64,000 bases of DNA from Aldrovandia affinis (Eukaryota; Chordata; Actinopteri; Notacanthiformes; Halosauridae). Numbering within the stretch: the stretch's first letter is position 1; every line of letters starts with the position of its first letter. Positions 35,839 to 64,000 of this stretch are shown here, piece by piece. The translations under genes were made by a program, and so were the position numbers. The notes beneath the pieces are model-generated. The model searched no databases, was not told the DNA's origin, and saw nothing but the letters and a program-made list of their open reading frames with translations. The stretch spans positions 2,039,418 to 2,103,417 of the forward strand of contig JAINUG010000049.1 of assembly GCA_029706075.1 (NCBI GenBank), given 5' to 3'.

Positions 35839-35841
<3 letters not shown>

Positions 35842-35894
<53 letters not shown>
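35842..35894. repeat. (AAT)n microsatellite
   Basis: About 17 AAT units directly visible, preceded by irregular AT-rich sequence. Confidence 0.92.
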
Positions 35895-36938
35895 TATATA
35901 TGCTTGTGGTAATGGTGTCTTAAAACCCTTTGTGTATGTATAGTGCCATCCTGTGTAGTAGATGAAGTTGCTTTGTGCAGCTGTAACTGTTTCACAGTAC
36001 AGTACACAGATTCTGAGCCAGATTCTCGAGGGAGCTGTTGGCCACTGCAGAAGTCATTCACAGCAGGTCCTGTCTCTTACTGGATATTATATGGGGCTGG
36101 CAGAGAAACCATTTTCAACCTCCCAACTCCCATTGTATGTCAACCAATGTGTCCAAAATTGTGTCACTCTGGAAATTAGTTGGATGCTATAGAGAACAGC
36201 TACTGCACATAGGAAGGAATATATCTGATACAATAATCGGAGACACACCACATTAAATTGACTTTAGACGTGGATTTGTAAGAAGGCAAGATAGATGGGT
36301 AAGGGCAACTTGGATCCAACAGAGTACATTGCCAGATTTCAGAGGAATCTTCAAGAAAATTGTAGAAAGTGAAACCACAGTTCAGCTTTATGGAAGCAAG
36401 AAATTCCAGTGACACATAACTCTGAATAGAAAAATACAATATAACTCAATAATAATTATAATTATAATTGTTATTATTATTTGGGGTAGTTATGTGTATG
36501 TGATATGACAAGAGTATGTATGCTGCATTATGTGCAGTTTCAGTCCTCTGCAGCCTACTACTGAATTTAAATGTATTCTTGAAAATGAGATTTTCAATCA
36601 ATTGCTACAGGTGCACCATGGGAATGATTTGGCTTATGACATAAGTTCCCTTTTTGCACAATTTGGTGAGCTTTGAACAAAGAACTTTCTGAATGAAATT
36701 CACTTGAACTTTATTCTTTAACTGTAATTTCACTGTGCATCTAGAGTAGGGGTTCCCAAACAGTCCTGCATGGGGGCATTCATGTGTGTGCTGTTATTTT
36801 GTTCCAACCGTCAATTTCAGTTCCTAAAGTGTAACACGCTGTTTATTCTTCTTAATTAGGAACTTTTGATGTCTAATAACCGATGATTTCCCTATTAAGA
36901 CCACTTTATATTAACATCCCATATTCATTTTAGGATTC

Positions 36939-36997
36939 AAATTAAATCAGAAATTAAATCAGAAATTAAATCAGAAATTAAATCAGAAATTAAATCA
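36939..36997. repeat. 12-bp tandem repeat (aaattaaatcag)n
   Basis: Nearly five perfect copies of aaattaaatcag. Confidence 0.93.
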
Positions 36998-37939
36998 AAT
37001 ATAATTATTATTATGATTATATAAACTGTTTCAAAAGAGATTACTTTTTAATTGATTGCTTGATCGACTGACAGGTGAAATCAGTACAGTTCTAAATGTT
37101 GAGGGTGTGAATTCCTACTCACTGAAACTAAACCATTTCTGGAAAATGAAGAGTTCAAATACAAAGGGATTTGCGGAGGGCCCTGCGTGTTGTGGAGGAT
37201 TTATGACATCCGGCCTGCATGTGAAACCACTATCCAGATTTATTGCTTCATTGTTAACACTCGCAAAACAGAGTGGGGCTCTTCCTTTTGGATTAAAGAA
37301 TGTTGATGGAGAAGAGAGGACTAAGTTTGCTAAAAAAATCCTTTGGTTTCCCTCTTGGAACATAGGTCTAACAGGGACAGGGATCTGTGCTGGGGATTCA
37401 GGTACGAGGCCACCAAAACATCCCTGGTTTCTCCCAGAAACACAGTTTGCAGAGCTCAGAAATTGCCAAATTAACTTACCAAACTGTGTTTGTGAACAAA
37501 AACACATGCATTTAATCATCAAAGTTGAGGACAAATATGTACTTAATCTTGGCCATAGCCTCAAAACCTTGAATACTTTAGTTACAAAAAAACAAACATC
37601 TGCCTTTTATAAATGTACAGGCAAAAATAGAGGCAACCAGTCACACACAGAAGAATAGGACTCTTCTTAGGCGGCAGATTGATAGTGCAGCTTGCATTCT
37701 GTTCCTTGGTGACACAAATTATTTCTTAATAATATTCCCTTTTGTCTAATCGACTATTCTGTGGAAAAGGGCTGCGCACATCAATCTATGATACAAGCTA
37801 TTTCTGGACATGTGGACAGCTGACTTCCTGCACACCAGGTTCATAACCATTTCTCCCCTCTAGGTCAGCACTGGTATGATTCACGAAATACTTTGCACAA
37901 AAAAAGCGGCTTCTGGAGAATATAAAGCGTTTAGGGGAG

Positions 37940-38070
37940 GGAGCTCGGGGCTACAGTGGCTAAGGTGCTAACCTTAACCTTGTGTATGCAGGGTCAATGC
38001 AAAGGTGTGTTGTTCTATGCTTGAGCAAGGAGCTTAACCTGTAAGTGCTTCAGTAAAATATCTTGCTGTA
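37940..38070 (+). repeat. Diverged tRNA-SINE head
   Basis: ctacagtggctaaggtgcta (A-box-like) is followed by cttgagcaaggagcttaacc and cttcagtaaaatatc, matching the body of the SINE at 25389-25615. Confidence 0.6.
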
Positions 38071-39605
38071 GGCTGGTCAAGGCATCCAGGATGAGGACAT
38101 ATACTTCATGATTACATTTCTTACAATAATGTCTTCTCAAAAGATACATTCATTTTTAAAAGTGAATATAGAAAATACAATTATTTTAATGCTCAAATCA
38201 GACAATATACTGTAACCGGACTGTTAAATAGCAATCAGCCTTTTTTTATCTGCCAGGATTAGTAAATAATTCCTCTGTATTTTGTCAATGTACATACCCA
38301 CAGGTTTTATGGTACCAAGAATGTATACTGCCACCTGCTGGTCATCAGACCACGGAGCGTTCTCACACCCCTTAACAGTAAGCAATATCTCCAAGGGCAA
38401 ATACGATGCAATGAACATGCCATTTTTATATGTATTACATTTTATGAGCCATTTCACAATGCATTTTTTATGTTCTTATACATTTTTTGCGAGAAATTTT
38501 GTATCGTAGAAATCAAGGAAGCGAAAGAGATGTTATGCAGTCCAGTGGTAGTGCTTTGAATGCTGTCATTATCCTTTCTCAGATTCATTATTAGTATAAT
38601 GTGGTGTAATACTAATATACAGTAAAGAAACTTTGAAACATCTTATTTATTAAGATAATTTATCTTAATATTTACTTATTAACAGCATGTGTAGCTGACA
38701 CATTTTTAAAAACAATGCTGCAAGTGCTGTTTAAGCATATTTAATCAATATTCTATATTTTATGATTCCAAACATTTCAATTCAATAATCAAATACAATA
38801 ATACTGCACTGTATAATGTGTAACAATATTTCCTGTTATGCTCTATGAAAAAAAAACGTTTTAATATCTAGTTCATTATTGTTGGATTTATTCATAAGAA
38901 GAAAATATGATAAATACTATATGCACATCCAGTAGTATGCACAGGTGCAGGGTAATAAAAAGGCAATGAAGTTGTAGGAAAACACATATGTCCAGTGATT
39001 AACTGGGCATATGTATTAACAAATGAAAGACAGGTTCTGAAAATCAGGTGGATTTATTCATAAATCATTGTATACTAATTTAAACAAAATTAAATACTGA
39101 TGAATTAATATTCAGTTATTTTAATTGAATTATATTTAGTCATCTGAATTCATTGTTTATGGGTTAACCAGGGTGACGAGTGATGGAAAATATTTCCCAA
39201 AAGAAGTCGGTATCTGATATTACTCAATCGATTACTTCTCCATTTCAAGTACTTCTTATTTTGAAGGATGTCTTCATGTTCTCAGAACCTAGTAGTTGCA
39301 ATGCAAGATTGATATGTCATTACTAAAGCAAGGCTAAGTATAAAAATATGCATTGAGTGTTATAAATAAAATAGATATAGTATGATTGACTGACAGAGGT
39401 ACTCCAGAATATATCCAATTCTCTGGTGCAATAGGTTAATCAACAGGCTAACTAATGTGTGTTGTATAGTCTGGCACTTTTGTAGAATTGAGAAAAAGTT
39501 GCCAGTGCCATCCTTCTTCTCTTAAGAATTTAAAATGTACATTATGTTACAGGCACTGTTATAATATGCATGTTATCTAATTTAATCAAAATTGTAATCT
39601 GAGCA

Positions 39606-39607
<2 letters not shown>

Positions 39608-39687
<80 letters not shown>

Positions 39688-39693
39688 TGTGTG
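39608..39693. repeat. Long (TG)n microsatellite
   Basis: About 42 TG units with a single interruption (TATG). The Cys-Val and His-Thr frames it produces are artefacts. Confidence 0.97.
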
Positions 39694-41654
39694 AAAGAAT
39701 ATATATGGGTGCATACAGGATAATAAATTCTAGCATGAGGTACCATGTGAATGGATATTTGACCCATTCCTTAAAGGCAACAAGCAATCATAGTTCCCAG
39801 TGGGGTGTAGGGGATGTGAAATGGATCCCAGACTGTTCTCCATTACTGACGCCAGCACTGACAGACCAACAGTGTGTGTTCAGCTGCACCATACAACAAG
39901 AGGACATTTCTCTCTCACATTTTCAGAATTTAGGGTCAACTAAAAAAGAAAGAATGTGGAGTCAGTAGTGTTCTGAGACACAAGATGAAGGTTCTGAGGT
40001 CATATTCCAACCTGTGAGTTTGATTGTCTAAAATTAACAACATTTGTTAAGAGCTTTTCTATTGAGGCAATATGCCAGAAGAGAGCATGAACCATGTGTC
40101 TCAAAAACCCATTTGAAAATGTACTGACCTCTCTGGTGCTAATGGTACACTACAAATCAGGTAATAACATGCAAACGGTACTTGAATCAATAGAGATCAA
40201 AATGAATATGGGCAGTATGGTACTGAAATAATAGTTTTGATTAAAGCCTTATTGTAGCACAATGTGTTTTGCTGGTAAGCAGAGAAAAGTATACGTACAT
40301 ATTTAACTTACAATACAACTTGTATTTAAGTCAAGTCAATTTGACACATTTTTTATCTGAGAATATTTATATGGCTACAGGTTTAAGGATTATTTTGTCT
40401 CGTGCAAACCCTTCAACCGCATTGAGGCACTGCAAAAATTGTGCAACGATGTGCTGATGGTGAAGTAACTTCTGTTAGGCTTCGTGACCTCACAGCTATC
40501 TCACAAATGAGGACAAGAGAGACATACAGATACCGTACAATTTTATGTCAAACCCAATTCCAATAAAATTATCAATAAAAAAAATAAATATATATCATCA
40601 GTTAAACCAAGCAGTTTCCATGGAATTGCAGACATCTGTGAGTCTCAGTGATAAAACTCACCCAATTACCATGTTCTCATTGTAATACAGCATTGCAGTA
40701 CAGACAGCATATGCAAGGTTGTAAGTACATGCACATACAATACCAATACAAGCATAGCCACAGAATGCACATTTTACAGATGTTAAATTATGGACAATTG
40801 TCCTTTCTTACTTTTGTCTTTAAAATGTCTTCTCAATAGATATTTTAAGGAACAGTGAAAAAACATACCTAGCCCAAGTCCCATTGCTTACCTCAACGTG
40901 ACTGTATATCCCTCATTGCAACAGCAGATGGCACTCTTGCAGGCTGTTCACATTGAAGGGAGGAAAATTGGTCCACTTATTAGAGTTGTATGGGAGATTG
41001 CTAGTAGAAAAAGTATACATATGTATAAAAAAATCATTTTATTCAGAAGGCTTCAAATGATAAGTCAGCCAGGGGTAATATTTATCCTGGAGCAAGTAAA
41101 TTGAGATTGAGACAAGTTTAGAACATCAATCACTGAGATCCAGCTCTTTTCTTTAAAAAAATAATTATGATATTTGTTAGAAAAAAGTAATTGAAAATTA
41201 AGAAATGTATAGATTTTTAGAATCTATACATTCAAGACCATTGAAGAGTATTTAATTGAGATTACAATATAATTTGAAAAAATTGTTATAAATAATTACT
41301 AGACTAATGATGGCTTCCGTGAATGGAGCTATGGGGGCAATTATCAGTATTCCACTATACTATGAACCACATGGTAAAGTATCCTGCAAATTAGATAACA
41401 AGTCCCCAAAATATTATTTTGCAATGGACTCATTGAGCTGCCATAACATTTCTATCATGTATCTGTAATATCAAGATGAACAGTTTGTCTATGCATACAT
41501 GTTGTGCCTGACACAGAGACAGCAGTGAGGGAATCTGGGCTGTTGGAGAGAGCTGTGTGACTTAACAAGTATATTCAGTATCTTCCACCATGAGAGGGGG
41601 TTGCCATCCATAAGTAATGGGGATGGGGGGGTATTACTAAGGGGTTAGACATGA

Positions 41655-41882
41655 TACATGTTACATGTTAGGCATTTAGCAGACGCTCCTATCCAAAGCA
41701 ACTTACACAGTTTACATTTCATTACATACAATCCATTTATACAGCTGGATATTTTACTGAAGCAATTCAGGTCAAGTACCTTGCTCAAGGGTACAACAAC
41801 AGTGCTCCCACCTGGGAATCAAACCAGTAACCTCTGAGTTACAAGCCCAGTTCCCTAACCATTACACTACACTGCCGCCGAG
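41655..41882 (-). repeat. tRNA-derived SINE (minus orientation)
   Basis: Reverse-oriented copy of the 25389-25615 family: tail aggcatttagcagacgctcc, body ggtcaagtaccttgctcaag, B-box complement near 41815-41835 and head complement ccctaaccattacactacac. Fairly intact. Confidence 0.85.
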
Positions 41883-44389
41883 TTGGTGATTGTGGCTCAG
41901 AGTAATGAAAAGCCCATCAGTGAACTTCACGGTTTGTCTAAACATTGCTGTGCAGATAGCAGACACGATAATTAGTTGAATGAGTTTTTCTCAACCTTGT
42001 TTCCTGAGATGCCTTCTGATAATTGTTCACCAGGTGCCCCATGATAAGAGAAAACCCTTGGTCCCACCTCTGCGGTGGATCACTCAGAACAACGGAATCA
42101 TATTCAATGGCCAACACCAATACATTTGTAACGAGGAAATGCATTTCAGCGGTCTCTGTTTCAGTCCTGGACAAATCCCTGACCTGCATTCCTGGCTGAG
42201 GCTGGAGGAGTTGCCCAACATCTGACGGGGCCACCTGCCACCGGTTACCGTAGGTCTGCAGTGTCCCGACTCTCCGCCTCAATGATCCACAGACTGCCTA
42301 CTCCCAGCCTGTGGCATGCACGCAGTCTTCAGGAAGTGCACATAACCAGTCCCTGGAACTCCATCAATGTATTATTATGTCTGAGGGGTGAAAGTGGATC
42401 ACTTACTCTCTGTCCCATAGATGGCATAAAAAATGTGTATATGGAGAGCAAATATGTTTCTGACAACAAACAATTTATTTGTGATATTTCAGCGCCCATT
42501 GCGCCACAGTTCAGAAAACAGTGCATCCTCAAAGTAGCTAATGATATGCTACTGAAAGCTGACTGAAAAATAAGCCTCACTCATAATCCCCTGTCCCTGG
42601 GAAAAGTCAGGCCTCTCCCCTTGGCGAATAGTACCCTTTGAAAGGGGTCTGATTGGATTTGGAGAGCTGACGCTGTAGCATTGCTGAGAGGCAGGGCAGG
42701 GCCTGCTGTAACGGTGAGGCCAGGCTAACTCAATAACGCGCAAATGGAATTACAGCGTCCGCCTGCAGCGGGTTTTCCAATGGACCTCACTGCCATCCTG
42801 TTTTCACCAGGGCGACAGCCAGAGCCCAACGGCTGCTCAATTCCCATCATCTCATTGATCTCAACACCTGTTGAGCTCTGGTGTATGTGACTCACAGTGC
42901 ATAAAGGTGTGCTTCAAAAAGGGCCGTTATTGCTTCTGACCTTTTAATCACTGTGATGTAAGAAAGGCATTTCTCAACGATGCCTCTAGGGGAAGAAGTC
43001 TGGACCACAATCTGCAGTCGCAAAATCATGATATCAGATTATTTTGCAGTGATTGAATTTAGTCATGCCAAATGTATGTATTCTCTCTTATTTTTTTAAA
43101 TGTATTATTATGTTTGTTAGAGATCAGTCAGTTGATATTTTATTAAATCTGTTCCAGTTTTTATTTATGTCTTATGGAAATGTCAGCAATGTTTCTGTTT
43201 GTTGCTCAATTTCAAACATTTATTTTATATAATCAGTGATGTGATGTGTGTCCCCATGTGCCCCTGCTCCTTCCCATAGTTTGCCTTCCTCCCTTCCACC
43301 CCTACTCTCCATTCTCAACCTCCCCAGCCCTCACTCCACCTCTTGGGATGTGTAAGGACATAACATATGAACCAGAAAATATAAAGCAGATATCATGTAA
43401 TTGCTGGTTGAGCTGGAATAGGTTGATAGGCCAGTTGATAGGCTTGGCTAGTACTCAGCATAAGTATAGAAGTTATAAGGGCCCTGCTTTTTCCACACTG
43501 TGTAGCCTGCAATTCAGGTAAGATCCATGATGTGTCACTACATTATGTTGTAGCCACTGTAGCACTGGCTGTCGCCAGACCTTGGCTTCATAGTCCACTT
43601 TAGAAACTTGCCTAAATAAATCAGTAAAAGTTATGTTTTACCAAATATCTATTTTATTAAAAGATTTTGTTCTGTGGTTACTGGATTTGTCATTGGAAAA
43701 TGTTTAAGAATGTAAATTAAATGACAGTAATTTAAGTTGTATTGCTATGGAACAGGTTTTGGTATGTAAATGTAAGCATTTGTTACATACATAGGCAAAA
43801 TGATATTGTCCAGTATCCAGTATACTCAGGATATTGCTGCATGCAATCATAGATGTAAACTGATCATTGCTATATTTCTAAAAACATGATTTTTTTTCAT
43901 AGCCAAAGAGTGCTTGTTTCAAATTTTACAGTGTTGCCATTGATAGTCTAAACTAAGCACTTACAGGCCTCTATTTGCTGATACCCATATTGTGAAATGC
44001 ACCTACAGTACAGCACATGCCCGAAGAGAGGAGGAGCGCCCACAGGAAATGAGTTTTTCTGCATTTAACAGACAAGGATCGCATTATTGTGCTAGATCAG
44101 TATACCATGCAAGATTCATAGTGAGCGCTGCAAAATTCAGTCTAACAGAGATGTGCGATATGCAAGAGATAATCACTCACAAAAAAACACAATTTAACAT
44201 TCTATTAAATCAGGAGAGATCTCTGAAATGTTAATGGCAGCAACCTCTTTCGAGCTACAACATATTAATTGTGGGAGAAAATAGCGTTTTTATAATATTT
44301 TTTGTTACTGAAAATGAATTTCACAAACGGAACTGACCTGCGCCACAGTGTACATGTTGCCATTTAAATCTTAAAAACCACAGGAGTTG

Positions 44390-44425
44390 GCACTACATTT
44401 ACATTTAAGCATTTAGCAGACTTAT
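44390..44425 (-). repeat. SINE tail remnant upstream of mao
   Basis: acatttacatttaagcattt followed by agcagac, a short piece of the teleost SINE tail about 220 bp before the mao start codon. Confidence 0.5.
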
Positions 44426-44639
44426 GTTATACGAGTCACAGATAAAGCAGATACGTTCAGGTTGCAGGAACTGAAAGACCTGTTGAGCACAGCTGACTGG
44501 AAATAAATGACAGGCACAGTGACGAGGGCTAACCCCTCCTCTCTTGGGGCGGTCTGCCCTCCGAGAGCGACAGCAGCTGGAAAAGCGCATCCGCGGACAA
44601 ACCTGTGGCATCTGTGTTCACGGCTGTCAGAGAACAAAC

Positions 44640-64000
<19,361 letters not shown>

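Larger units (their letters stand above)
35400..44600. other. Intergenic region between f8 and mao (divergent promoters)
   Basis: About 9 kb between the two head-to-head genes. It holds microsatellites, SINE copies and AT-rich unique sequence. The longest frame (37056-37658 plus) is discussed under findings and is not supported as a gene. No RNA gene was recognised. Confidence 0.6.

Noticed and set aside
39542-39968. Frames with long Cys-Val or His-Thr runs.
   Set aside because: Translations of the (TG)n microsatellite.

Overview
The window is ray-finned fish nuclear DNA, probably from an early-branching teleost such as an elopomorph; the lineage guess is an inference from the repeat types. 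It is AT-rich, the genes are split by GT-AG introns, and intergenic and intronic DNA is full of fish-type repeats: tRNA-derived SINEs ending in the teleost 'gctctggataagagcg' tail, Tc1-like elements, hAT elements with 8-bp target-site duplications, and an L1-clade LINE.

Layout. (1) 481-840, minus strand: the first coding exon of tmem164; the rest lies off the left edge. (2) 5345-5842, plus strand: the terminal exon of a TNF-superfamily ligand, broken by one extra G in a homopolymer and sitting directly behind a 37-bp minisatellite. (3) 15327-35279, minus strand: a complete coagulation factor VIII gene (f8). I placed every coding exon by splice sites and alignment to the known human protein: 25 exons, 5,565 nt including the stop, 1,854 residues, order signal-A1-A2-B-A3-C1-C2. 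Most exon lengths equal the human ones. Two exceptions stand out. Human exons 5 and 6 are one exon here, and the intron before them is only 93 bp, a multiple of three with no in-frame stop. The B domain is short and carries five copies of a 30-residue acidic, N-glycosylation-bearing repeat. (4) 44640 to the right edge, plus strand: monoamine oxidase (mao), exons 1-11 complete and most of exon 12, including the covalent FAD cysteine. Intron 4 holds a 5-7 kb LINE split by one hAT element, with a second hAT element at its 5' side.

The genes do not form a pathway. tmem164, f8 and mao have X-linked human orthologues (TMEM164, F8, MAOA/MAOB), so the window looks like a piece of the ancestral linkage group behind parts of the human X. 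Factor VIII is a secreted clotting cofactor, MAO an outer-mitochondrial-membrane flavoenzyme, TMEM164 a membrane acyltransferase-type protein, and the TNF ligand an immune signalling protein.

I found no wholly unknown gene system. The most notable observations are the in-frame mini-intron and missing intron in f8, the loss of one of two protein-C cleavage sites and of a von Willebrand factor-binding tyrosine in factor VIII, the young-looking B-domain repeat, the methionine gate residue in MAO, the frameshifted TNF ligand, and the nested transposons with intact target-site duplications and long internal palindromes.
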